Positions 1 through 6,357 of a stretch of 24,290 nucleotides of DNA are shown here, piece after piece. The number at the start of each line of letters is the position of its first letter. Positions within the stretch are counted from its first letter, which is position 1. The DNA comes from Hominisplanchenecus_A murintestinalis (lineage in GTDB: Bacteria > Bacillota > Clostridia > Lachnospirales > Lachnospiraceae): positions 1 through 24,290 of the forward strand of contig NZ_CALPCM010000040.1 in the NCBI RefSeq assembly GCF_943193015.1. Reading direction: 5' to 3'. The position numbers and the translations under genes are program-made. The notes below the pieces were generated by a model that made no database searches, was not told the origin of the DNA, and saw nothing but the letters and a program-made list of their open reading frames with translations.

Positions 1-49
1 GGGCCGTAGGTTTATTAAGGTTACCCTTTTTCACGAAAATCTTTTTCAT
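1..49 (-). CDS. Start of an unknown gene, cut by window edge
   Basis: The stop codon of the preceding parA-like gene overlaps an ATG in the arrangement ATGA. The reading frame that follows stays open for the 16 codons left in the window, beginning MKKIFVKKGNLN. A purine-rich AGAGGAAA stands just upstream as a ribosome binding site. The position after a parA suggests a ParB-type or accessory partition partner, but too little is present to classify it. Confidence 0.55.
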   Translation of the reverse strand, partial: MKKIFVKKGNLNKPTA

Positions 50-837
50 TTTCCTCTTGACATATTACCAAATTGCTTTCCAAAATCCAGATAAGCCTTG
101 CAGGCCTTTGTCTGCGGCGCATATTCCAGAAGCGGCTCACTGTAATAAACACTCTCACCTACCTTTACGGTACTCGGAATCTTGCTTTCAAAGATCCTGA
201 TCTGCCCCTCGAACGTCTCCGCAACCTGCTCTGATATCACCTTGTAGAGATTCGTCCTTGCCTCACACATGGTAAGCAGAATCCCCTCTACTTCCAGTTT
301 CGGATTAATGCGGTTCTTGATCTTCTTGATGGTCTTCAGAAACTCCTGCAAGCCCATCATTGCCAAGAGCTGCGGATTGACCGTAATCACTACCCCATCC
401 GCTGCTACTAAAGCATTGATCGTCAGAGCTCCAAGTGCCGGGCAGGTATCTATCACCAGATAATCATATGATTCTCTGAGCGGATCCAGAATGTTCGCCA
501 GCATCCTCTCTGCTCCCATTTCCAATCGGAGCTTGGCATCCACCGCCGATAAAACCATAGACGATGGAATGAAATCTACTCCATTTCGGCTCATGATATA
601 TTCCGACGGTTCCGGAAGCTCTTCATCGTCAATCTGTGCCATCATCAGATGCCCGATTGTGACCGGAAGTGCCGCCGTATCCTCAACACCGAAGCAGGTG
701 GTCAGATTTGCCTGGCTGTCGAAATCAACAGCCAGTACCTTCTTCCCCATGCTTGCCAGCGAATATGCCAGATTATATGTACTCACGCTCTTTCCAACGC
801 CGCCCTTTGTGGCTCCTACCAGAATGATTCTCCCCAT
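46..837 (-). CDS. ParA/Soj-family ATPase of a mobile element
   Basis: A 263-residue protein of the ParA/MinD P-loop class. It has a deviant Walker A box KGGVGKS at residues 11-17, the Walker A' segment with VDFD near 37-40, and a Walker B segment YLVIDTCPALG near 126-136. Length is normal for small plasmid and element ParA proteins, which use ATP to position DNA together with a ParB partner. The gene starts 3 bases after the stop of the SymE-like gene and overlaps the next frame by ATGA, so the three are probably one transcript. It is clearly different in sequence from the second ParA at 5349-6170, which supports two separate element origins. The role in partition is family knowledge; the partner is not seen. 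Confidence 0.88.
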   Translation of the reverse strand: MGRIILVGATKGGVGKSVSTYNLAYSLASMGKKVLAVDFDSQANLTTCFGVEDTAALPVTIGHLMMAQIDDEELPEPSEYIMSRNGVDFIPSSMVLSAVDAKLRLEMGAERMLANILDPLRESYDYLVIDTCPALGALTINALVAADGVVITVNPQLLAMMGLQEFLKTIKKIKNRINPKLEVEGILLTMCEARTNLYKVISEQVAETFEGQIRIFESKIPSTVKVGESVYYSEPLLEYAPQTKACKAYLDFGKQFGNMSRGK

Positions 838-840
838 AAA

Positions 841-1161
841 TCACACCCCCTCTGCAACGCCATATTCGGCTTTTCTCTCTGCCACAAACTGCAGGTGGAG
901 TCTTTCCTTTTCCTTCTGGAATTTCTTCTGCAGAGCCTTCGTCTCACGCTCCATGAACTCTGCTTCCGCCTTGGCCAGTTCTGCCCTCTCAATGTCAGGC
1001 GTGATGACCAGTTTCCCGTTCTCGCAACTTATGGAGATATAATCTCCGATCTCAAACCCCAATTCCTTCAACCAATTCCCTTTGAGCATGATTGTCGGCG
1101 TGGACTGGTACTTGTAACCGCTCATGCCGTAAACCTTGACGCTCCTATTCTTCTTTGTCAT
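841..1161 (-). CDS. SymE/AbrB-like swapped-hairpin protein with coiled-coil tail
   Basis: A 106-residue protein. Residues about 15-55 match the SymE-type beta-barrel pattern: a PTIMLKGNWL stretch, then LGFEIGD, then a KLVITP strand. This is a SpoVT/AbrB-like fold; E. coli SymE is the SOS-induced toxin of a type I module. Residues 60-100 are a charged helix rich in E, K and A, likely a coiled coil, which E. coli SymE lacks. The ATG follows a strong AAGGAGG. The gene is tightly coupled to the downstream parA, so in this context it may act as a DNA-binding regulator or partition accessory rather than as a toxin. No antisense RNA promoter was recognised. The family call is good; the function is open. 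Confidence 0.7.
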   Translation of the reverse strand: MTKKNRSVKVYGMSGYKYQSTPTIMLKGNWLKELGFEIGDYISISCENGKLVITPDIERAELAKAEAEFMERETKALQKKFQKEKERLHLQFVAERKAEYGVAEGV

Positions 1162-1228
1162 AGATTGCCTCCTTCGATCTTTGTAGTGTGCGATCTCGGA
1201 ATGCTCTGGGCCGCATCTAAGACCGGTC

Positions 1229-1762
1229 TTATTGACTTATTAAACTAAAATGGACTAAGCCGTTGTGGCTTCCTTCTTTTCTGAAGTCACTTGGACTTAG
1301 TCCTATTATGACGTTATCACCGATTACCAGCACATTTTTGTTGCGGGCGGTCTTGGGGTCCTTGGGGCGGCTGCTCATGGTAAGGCGTTCCGTCTGGGTG
1401 AGGATTACATTGTTCTGGAATACCGGATCGACATAAGGGGCGATGTCCTGGGAATTTCCCCATCTCGCGGAACCGTACTCGATATTCGGGCGGTACTTCT
1501 TGGCGTTTTTGCCTTTCAGGTAAACAGCCAGCCGGAGCGCCGCGCCGCAGCACAGCCCGACCAGCAGGTCCAGCGGGTGAAAGCTGGGCCAGAAACTTCC
1601 GAGCGCCGCCGGAAGGACGGAGATTAGCGACAGCGCCTTTTCCGATGCGTCCGCGCCCTGGGCCATCCGCCACGCCTCCCCGAAGTTGGTGGAAAACAGC
1701 CCCATCAGGATATAGGGCAGGTTCAGCAAAACGAGCTTCTTGATGTTCAAGGGCTTTTTCAT
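1229..1762 (-). pseudogene. virD4/traG-type coupling protein, 3'-truncated
   Basis: The 177-codon frame begins as a type IV coupling protein of Tn1549/CTn elements. Two membrane segments lie near residues 10-30 and 65-82, followed by the family stretch NIEYGSARWG and a TERLTMSSRP-like stretch. Intact proteins are roughly 600 residues and continue with a Walker A box after the segment NVLVIG. Here the family sequence stops at that point (about position 1318) and about 28 unrelated residues follow to a stop. The ATPase domain is therefore absent and the protein cannot energise DNA transfer. The ATG overlaps the end of the pcfB frame (ATGA), as in intact elements. The cause is most likely insertion or recombination with the neighbouring element. 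Confidence 0.85.
1252..1303. repeat. Inverted repeat at the break in virD4
   Basis: An 8-base arm GGACTAAG at 1252-1259 pairs with CTTAGTCC at 1296-1303. The right side is itself an 11-base palindrome, GGACTTAGTCC, at 1293-1303. A separate 12-base perfect palindrome, AAGACCGGTCTT, lies at 1219-1230. They sit where the homology of virD4 stops, so they may mark the end of the second element or a recombinase core site. No known insertion-sequence end was recognised. Confidence 0.5.
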
Positions 1763-2250
1763 CGTTCCAGCTCCTTTCGCTTTGTGCGGTCCACCACCGC
1801 GTTTTTCACCAGCTCCTTGAACTGATTCAGCTTCGCCAGCACAGACGGGCGGGACGCCTTGCGGACCTTCTTCTAGGTGTACTCGGTAAACGCGGAGGTC
1901 AGCGCGTCCGCGTCGCGGGCCTTAAAAAAGACCAGATACTTGGGCGGGGAGCAGCTGCGGTCCTTCTTTACCGCGTAATCCACGCCGTACTTCCGGGCAA
2001 CCCGTTCAAACGCCTTGATGGAGGGGTCTGTGATCTCAAGATTGGACACGCCCTGGTTCTGCCCGATGAGCTGCTTCACCGTCTGCTTTCCCTGGGGCTT
2101 GACCTCCGCGCCCTTTTCCCGCTGTTTCTGCATCTTTTGCTCTTTCAGGTGCGCCAGATACTTCATAATCGCCGCTTTGAACAGCCTGCCGGTGAACTTT
2201 GTGCCGCTGACAATGAGCGTCAGGGTTTTGCTTTCCACTTCGTCCTGCAT
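1759..2250 (-). pseudogene. pcfB: pcfB-like conjugation protein (DUF3801) with in-frame amber stop
   Basis: Codons 1-125 encode a PcfB/DUF3801 protein, with the family stretches GKQTVKQLIGQ, FERVARKYGVDYAV and YLVFFKARDADALTSAF. A TAG stop at 1873-1875 follows. In the same frame the homologous C-terminus continues for 38 more codons, through KKVRKASRPSVLAKLNQ and VVDRTKRKELER. It ends in a TGA that overlaps the virD4 start as ATGA. The interruption therefore looks like a single-base nonsense mutation (for example CAG to TAG) rather than the natural end. PcfB-type proteins are accessory factors for the relaxosome and coupling protein. The upstream part could still be made as a shortened protein. 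Confidence 0.82.
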
Positions 2251-2292
2251 GGGTGTTTCGCCTCCTCTCTATGGATTTTCTGCATGGTTTCT

Positions 2293-2604
2293 CTATCGGA
2301 GCTGGTCTTGCCGGTCATAGCGCAGGTTTCCGTTTCGGACCTTCGCATGGCTCACAATCCTGATATGCCCCTGTTCCTGGCGTTCCAGGGACTTTTTATA
2401 TCCCTCCTCGGTGAGAAAGGCGCGGCTGCGTTCCCCTTTCCAGCCAACAGGGGAATCAGCGGTCAGGGTATCAAAAATAATCATGTGCCGGGTGTCCTCC
2501 GCGAACCGGTTTAAGTCCATGTAACTATGGCCGGAATACTCCCGCGCCCCGGCTTTAAGCCGCATTTCCTCCATCAGCTGGCCGATGGTCTTTTGCTCAG
2601 GCAT
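2293..2604 (-). CDS. Small conjugative-element protein, paralogous to the 91-residue protein at 4177-4452
   Basis: A 103-residue soluble protein without a recognised enzymatic motif. From residue about 20 it aligns by eye with the 91-residue protein encoded at 4177-4452. Shared positions include ARE-x-x-GH, RF, a MI-x-F strand, a RAFL/RLFL-x-E-x-GY motif and an I-x-I strand ending in A-x-V. Both sit in the same gene run, so an old duplication inside the element is likely. The start overlaps the end of the upstream DUF4406-like gene by 8 bases, implying translational coupling. Function is unknown; proteins of this kind occur between the initiator and pcfB genes of CTn elements. Confidence 0.7.
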   Translation of the reverse strand: MPEQKTIGQLMEEMRLKAGAREYSGHSYMDLNRFAEDTRHMIIFDTLTADSPVGWKGERSRAFLTEEGYKKSLERQEQGHIRIVSHAKVRNGNLRYDRQDQLR

Positions 2605-2959
2605 GGTGTGCGCCCCCTTTCTCCCGGCCCTGGCCTTTCACCGTCAGAATCCCGTCCAGCGTGGTGGCGGTGATCCGCAGGCGTTCAGCGGTGGCAATAT
2701 CGTTTTTGACCGTTTCATCGGTCGAGTGCCCGCAGACCACTAGCACATGGGAGCGGCGCAGGTAATCTCTGGCGATGTCGATCCCGTCCTTGTGTTCCTG
2801 GGGGATTTCATCTTTCAAAAACAGCGGCAGGAACAAAACAGGGCAGACCGGGGAATATCCGGCGTCATACACCTGGCGGCAGTAGCTGGCGGCGTTTGCC
2901 GCGTTTTCATGGGGGTTCTTGCTCCAGGGAGCGGTGATATACGCAAGCGGTCGTTTCAT
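2597..2959 (-). CDS. DUF4406-like (nucleoside deoxyribosyltransferase-fold) protein
   Basis: A 120-residue protein beginning with a beta strand and turn of the type LAYITAPWS. It then has a helix with NAASYCRQVYDAGYSPVCP, a middle segment with GIDIARDYLRRSHVLVVCG, and a late TVKNDIATAERL helix. This layout matches the DUF4406 group, which resembles nucleoside 2-deoxyribosyltransferases in fold. Such genes are common in phages and conjugative elements and their substrate is not established. The ATG is preceded by AAAGGAAT, and the 3' end overlaps the next gene by 8 bases. About 50 bases separate it from the initiator-like gene upstream, so one transcript is likely. Confidence 0.7.
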   Translation of the reverse strand: MKRPLAYITAPWSKNPHENAANAASYCRQVYDAGYSPVCPVLFLPLFLKDEIPQEHKDGIDIARDYLRRSHVLVVCGHSTDETVKNDIATAERLRITATTLDGILTVKGQGREKGGAHHA

Positions 2960-3009
2960 AACAGATTCCTTTCTCCCGGCAATTCCGGGCAGACAAAAAC
3001 GGCCAGCTT

Positions 3010-3894
3010 TCAGAAGCCGCCGTACATATCGTGGTTGACCTGTGAGGTGTAATGGTTGCTCATGGTGGTGGGCGCGTTGAACAGCACCGTCAAAAGGTAT
3101 TGTTTCATGTTCCGTACCTCAGTGGTGTTCTTTTGCAGGCAGTCCATGACAAACTCGATGTGGGAGCTGTCCAGCTTCAGGAAGCGGGAACGCACCACCT
3201 CATGGGGGAAGTCCGCCCCGGCAATCCGGGTGGTCTTACGCTTCGCGCAGACGGTTTCCACCAGAAGCTCCACGATCTCGTCCAAGTCCTCCCGATAGGT
3301 CCCAAACCGCTGTTTGAGGCAGTCATACTCGATATTCTCCAAAATCAGCTCCCGATAACTTTCCATCTCTGTGAGTGACATCGTTTCCCTTCGCTTCGGT
3401 TCCGGTGGCTTTGCCGCCGTTCCCCGGAAGGGAATGGAATCGGTAATTGATCCGTCAGTAATTGATTTTTGGGTATTTGATTTCTCTATATTTATTTGCG
3501 TTGGATTTTCCGTTGACGGTTTTCCCGTTGCCGGATTATCCGTTGTCGGAAAACCCGACAACGGTTTTTCCAACAACGGTTGGGCGGGCGGTTCCTCTGT
3601 TACCGGACGCTCATAAATCACATACTCGTTGCCGCTGAACTTACCGCCCGCGTCGGTGGTCTGGCGGCGCTTGATGTACCCCGCCTTTTCCAGCTCATTA
3701 ACTGCGGAGCGGATCGCGTCCTTTCTTTCCCGGTTGATAACAGCCAGGCCGGAAAGGGTGTAGTCCCAATCCTCCGGCAGTGAGAGCATTTGGGACAGTA
3801 GGCCCTTTGCTTTCAGGCTCAGGCTCTTGTCCCGCAGATGATAGTTGCTCATGACGGTGTATCCCTGTGTGCGTTCTACTCGAAAAACGGCCAT
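3010..3894 (-). CDS. Winged-helix replication-initiator-like protein (DUF6017 type)
   Basis: The ATG at 3894 is chosen because AAAGGAG stands just upstream and the protein then begins MAVFRVERTQGYTVMSN, as in element initiators. The frame is open 43 codons further upstream without such support. The 294-residue product has an N-terminal winged-helix domain (about 15-85, with SLKAKGLLSQMLSLP and AVNELEKAGYIKRR). A proline-spaced pentapeptide linker follows at about 100-135. The C-terminal domain (about 190-285) matches the DUF6017 domain found beside such initiators in CTn elements. It probably binds element DNA, in replication or regulation. A terminator-like hairpin directly upstream suggests its expression is limited by attenuation. 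Confidence 0.8.
   Translation of the reverse strand: MAVFRVERTQGYTVMSNYHLRDKSLSLKAKGLLSQMLSLPEDWDYTLSGLAVINRERKDAIRSAVNELEKAGYIKRRQTTDAGGKFSGNEYVIYERPVTEEPPAQPLLEKPLSGFPTTDNPATGKPSTENPTQINIEKSNTQKSITDGSITDSIPFRGTAAKPPEPKRRETMSLTEMESYRELILENIEYDCLKQRFGTYREDLDEIVELLVETVCAKRKTTRIAGADFPHEVVRSRFLKLDSSHIEFVMDCLQKNTTEVRNMKQYLLTVLFNAPTTMSNHYTSQVNHDMYGGF
3510..3579. repeat. Five decamers at exact 15-base period inside the initiator gene
   Basis: Related 10-mers start at 3510 (CCGTTGACGG), 3525 (CCGTTGCCGG), 3540 (CCGTTGTCGG), 3555 (CCGACAACGG) and 3570 (CCAACAACGG). The period is 15 bases, and on the coding strand this yields pentapeptides each starting with proline (PLLEK, PLSGF, PTTDN, PATGK, PSTEN). 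The third and fourth units are exact inverted copies of each other with a 5-base loop, giving a 10-bp hairpin. Confidence 0.8.
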
Positions 3895-3925
3895 TTTCTG
3901 CACTCCTTTCGTTTCCCAGGGCATG

Positions 3926-3959
3926 AAAAAAGCCACAATCCCGTAAAAAAGATTGCGGC
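3926..3959 (-). terminator. Terminator-like hairpin between element genes
   Basis: On the minus strand a 9-bp stem GCCGCAATC / GATTGTGGC (one G-U pair) is followed directly by six T residues. It lies between the 63-residue gene and the ribosome binding site of the initiator-like gene, so it may act as an attenuator of the downstream genes. Confidence 0.65.
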
Positions 3960-3961
3960 GC

Positions 3962-4153
3962 TCATTTGCTGGCTGACTTCTGCCTGTACCAGTGAAAAAA
4001 CGGCGGCATGGGCGGTTTGTCAAACAGGCTCTCTAACTGCGGAAACGTCAGGGTTTGAAAAATCCGGTCAATCTCAATGGTTTCCATGTTTCGCTGGGAG
4101 CGGCAGTCCTCCCGGATGGCTTCTCTGATTTCCTTAACGGTACACATACTCAT
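3962..4153 (-). CDS. Small hypothetical element protein, 63 residues
   Basis: An ORF with a good ribosome binding site (GGAAGGA) ahead of an ATGAGTATG start. The second ATG, 6 bases on, is an alternative start. The protein is mostly helical with a charged N-terminus (VKEIREAIREDCRSQ), a middle with FPQLESLFD, and a proline- and aromatic-rich end PPMPPFFHWYRQ. No known domain was recognised. It lies between the 91-residue gene and the terminator-like hairpin, in the same direction as its neighbours, so it belongs to the element transcript. Confidence 0.6.
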   Translation of the reverse strand: MSMCTVKEIREAIREDCRSQRNMETIEIDRIFQTLTFPQLESLFDKPPMPPFFHWYRQKSASK

Positions 4154-4176
4154 TCCTTCCTTTCAATTTGTCGGGT

Positions 4177-4452
4177 TTACGGGTGACGTTTCTTTTTGGG
4201 TTTGAAGTCCAGGATATGCCCCTCAATGACGCGGGCATACCGCTTGATTTTGATGTCCCGGCGTGTTTGGCTGGTAAGAGCGGCCTGATACCCGTCCTCG
4301 TCCAGAAACAGGCGCATTTCATCGCCGGGTGCGCCATAGGCGGTACGGGGCCGCAGAACGGAAAACTCGATCATCCAGCAGGTCTTATCCTGAAACCGTT
4401 CCACAGCCAGTATGTTGTGGCCCTTTAACTCCCTGGCAACGTGATCTCTCAT
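4177..4452 (-). CDS. Small conjugative-element protein, paralogous to the 103-residue protein at 2293-2604
   Basis: The ATG at 4452 is chosen because GAAAGGAG lies 6 bases upstream. The open frame reaches further upstream only because it overlaps parB in another frame. The 91-residue product starts MRDHVARELKGHNIL, has a central WMIEF strand and an RLFLDEDGY motif, and ends in a basic tail (FKPKKKRHP). It is similar by eye to the protein at 2293-2604. The gene follows parB by 11 bases. The basic tail would suit nucleic-acid contact, but no function is established for this group. Confidence 0.68.
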   Translation of the reverse strand: MRDHVARELKGHNILAVERFQDKTCWMIEFSVLRPRTAYGAPGDEMRLFLDEDGYQAALTSQTRRDIKIKRYARVIEGHILDFKPKKKRHP

Positions 4453-4463
4453 AGGCGCTCCTT

Positions 4464-5392
4464 TCAGCGTTCCTGATCTCTCTGACGCTTTTTCTGCCAC
4501 TGTTCCAGCAGTTTGATGATGGTTTCCTGCATCCGGGCAGGGGTGTAGCTTTTGGGAAAATACTTCCGCAGGATGTCGGAGGTAAACGTCACCTTGTCCA
4601 GATCGCTTTTCTTTTCCTCGCCCATAATCGCCCGCATTACATCTATGGACAGATGCCCCTCCTGACTGAATTTTTTGAGCCGCTGGGCTTGGGAAAGGGA
4701 GGGGGTGGCCTGTTCGCTGTCCATCGCATCCAAAAGCTGGGTCTGTTCTTCTTTTTGAGAAAGGACAGCTCATAGGCCGGGTTCAGGGCAATTTTCTTTT
4801 CGTCCACCATGTTCAGCAGTTCGGGGATTAACTCGGTCAGGCGGATGTAGCGTTGCACCTGCCTTTGACTTTCACCAGCTTGATTTGCGACAAGCTGAAT
4901 AGAAGTGCTGGACTTCTCGCCAACTTGGCGAGAAGTTAAATCCGACCGTTCTCCTTGATGTTTGATGGCCTCCAATTTCATCTTGTAGGCAAAGGCCCTC
5001 TCGCTGGGGAGCAGGCTTTCCCTTTGCAGGTTGCTGTCAACCATGATAATCGTGGCGGCGTCATCGTCCAAATCCCGGACAATCACCGGCATGGTTTCTT
5101 TCTCTGCCAGTTCACTGGCCCGATGCCGCCTGTGTCCGGCTACCAGCTCATAGCCGCCGCTGGGGTCGGGTCTGGCAATCGCCGGAACCAGAACGCCGTA
5201 CTGCCGGATGCTGTCCGCTGTTTCCATCATGGCATCATCATCTTTGACCTTGAAGGGGTGTCCCTTGAACGGGTGCAGCTCGCTCAAAGAGATTTCTACC
5301 ACCTTTTCCCGCCCCGCGTCGGCGCGGCTTTCCTCGGTGGTAAACAGATCATCGACCGATGCCAGCTCTACTTTTTTCGCGCTGCTTTTCAA
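4464..5392 (-). pseudogene. parB: parB, interrupted by a one-base frameshift
   Basis: The first frame (from 5392) holds a ParB/Spo0J-type nuclease-like N-domain with the boxes GYELVAGHRRHRASELA and NLQRESLLPSERAFAY. A helix-turn-helix follows, then RYIRLTELIPELL. After the segment AYELSFLKK the family sequence leaves this frame; the frame ends at 4643. It resumes one frame over as EEQTQLLDAM and SQAQRLKKFSQEG, and runs to 4464, ending in a helical C-domain. The switch point is an A run near 4751-4755 that has five A where six would keep the frame. The start overlaps parA by 44 bases. Deletion, sequencing error or -1 slippage at C-AAA-AAG are all possible. Functional ParB would partner the ParA at 5349-6170. 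Confidence 0.82.
4912..4936. repeat. 25-base perfect inverted repeat within parB
   Basis: The 12-base arm ACTTCTCGCCAA at 4912-4923 is matched exactly by its reverse complement at 4925-4936, with a single central base at 4924. It lies in the part of parB that encodes the approach to the DNA-binding helix-turn-helix. It could be a strong mRNA hairpin or a protein-binding site such as a centromere-like operator. No T-run follows it. Confidence 0.7.
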
Positions 5393-6170
5393 GTTTCAAC
5401 ACCTCCTTGGTCAGATTTGCGTAGCCCTCCGCCACTTTGCCGCCTGGGTCATGGGCGAAAATGCTCTTGCCCTCCGCGCTGGTTTCCTTTGCCCGGACAG
5501 AATGGGGAATCTCTGTGCCGAATACCTTGATTTTGCTGCCGTAAGTTTCCCGCAGCAGGGCGGCAATCTCTTTGGCGAAGTTAGTGCGGTTGTCCACCAT
5601 TGTCAGCAGAATACCGTCTATTTGCAGTTTCGGGTTGATCTGCCGCTTGACCTTGTTCACCGTAGAGAGCAGCTGTTCCAGCCCTTTGGCGGGCAGGTAC
5701 TCCGCCTGGACGGGAATTATAATCCTGTTGGCAGCGGCCAGGGCGTTGACGGTGAGCATACCCAGGGAGGGCTGGCAGTCTATGAGGATATGGGAATACT
5801 GCCCCTTTACGGTGTCCAGGTACTGCCGCAGAATCGTTTCCCGGCTCATAGCGTTTACCAGCGACACCTCCATGCCGGACAGCTGAATATCCGCTGGCAT
5901 CAGATCCACGCCCTCCGGGTGGCGCAGAATCCCCTCGCCGGGGCGGACCGGCTGATCGGTCAGGATGCGGCCCATTGCGTCAGAGAGGGTAAAGGGCAGC
6001 TTATCCGGCTGGGGATTGCCCAGGCTGATGGTCAGGCTCCCTTGCGGGTCCCCGTCAATGAGCAGCACTTTCTTTCCCGCCTGTGCCAGCCCAATCCCTA
6101 AGTTGGCACAGGTTGTGGTCTTGCCCACACCTCCCTTTTGGTTGGCGATGGCGATGATTTGCGTGTTCAA
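5349..6170 (-). CDS. parA: ParA/Soj-type partition ATPase of the conjugative element
   Basis: A ParA-family ATPase with Walker A KGGVGKTT near the N-terminus, A' segment VLLIDGDPQGS, and Walker B HILIDCQPSLG. I place the start at the TTG at 6170 because an AGGTGAT ribosome binding site precedes it at good spacing. The product then begins MNTQIIAIANQKGG, as in related element proteins (273 residues). A GTG at 6179 gives 3 more residues but lies within that binding site. It overlaps parB by 44 bases, a typical parAB operon. Expected role: ATP-driven maintenance or positioning of the excised element together with ParB, which is broken here. Two terminator-like hairpins precede the gene. Confidence 0.9.
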   Translation of the reverse strand: MNTQIIAIANQKGGVGKTTTCANLGIGLAQAGKKVLLIDGDPQGSLTISLGNPQPDKLPFTLSDAMGRILTDQPVRPGEGILRHPEGVDLMPADIQLSGMEVSLVNAMSRETILRQYLDTVKGQYSHILIDCQPSLGMLTVNALAAANRIIIPVQAEYLPAKGLEQLLSTVNKVKRQINPKLQIDGILLTMVDNRTNFAKEIAALLRETYGSKIKVFGTEIPHSVRAKETSAEGKSIFAHDPGGKVAEGYANLTKEVLKLEKQREKSRAGIGR

Positions 6171-6216
6171 GATAATCACCTCGTTTCTAATTCGTTGTGG
6201 TTGCTTCTGGAAATAG

Positions 6217-6257
6217 AAAAAGCCGCCACTTCATAAATTGAAAAGTGACGGCTTTTT
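6217..6257 (-). terminator. Terminator-like hairpin in the parA leader (proximal)
   Basis: A stem of 15 positions with one mismatch (6217-6231 with 6243-6257, containing AAAAAGCCG / CGGCTTTTT) has an 11-base loop. The T-run on the minus strand is at 6217-6221. It lies about 45 bases upstream of the parA start, so it can attenuate transcription into the parAB operon. It could also work on the plus strand. Confidence 0.7.
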
Positions 6258-6288
6258 CTGATCCCGGAATACAGTTCCCCGGAAACGC

Positions 6289-6318
6289 AAAAAGCACCCA
6301 GCAAAAAATACTGAGTGC
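6289..6318 (-). terminator. Terminator-like hairpin in the parA leader (distal)
   Basis: On the minus strand an 8-bp stem GCACTCAG / CTGGGTGC (one G-U pair) is followed by TTTTT. It sits right after the predicted start of transcription from the promoter at 6329-6357, ahead of the second hairpin. Together they look like tandem attenuators. Confidence 0.65.
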
Positions 6319-6328
6319 CTGCATTAAA

Positions 6329-6357
6329 ATCATATTCAATTATTCAAATTCGGTCAA
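6329..6357 (-). promoter_or_regulatory. Promoter for the element parAB operon
   Basis: On the minus strand TTGACC and TATGAT are separated by 17 bases. This is close to a housekeeping sigma consensus and is oriented towards parA. The -35 box overlaps one of the GTCAAACTA repeats (6353-6361), so whatever binds that repeat would also affect this promoter. Confidence 0.65.

Noticed and set aside
491..1248. Long plus-strand frames opposite parA and the SymE-like gene
   Set aside because: They lie antisense to clear family proteins, have no ribosome binding sites and show no recognisable domains.
1229..1318. Group II intron end at the virD4 break
   Set aside because: The sequence after the break does not begin with the GTGCG-type 5' end and no intron-encoded protein is seen.
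2147..2514. Plus-strand frame spanning pcfB and its neighbour
   Set aside because: Opposite to two element genes that have family matches and proper starts; no supporting signals.
3510..3579. Short regular repeats as a CRISPR-like array
   Set aside because: Units are 10 bases with 5-base gaps and fit codon phase, giving a pentapeptide linker; no spacers of usual length and no cas genes.
5208..6101. 297-codon plus-strand frame opposite parA and parB
   Set aside because: Shadow of the minus-strand parAB genes; composition and lack of start signals argue against coding.
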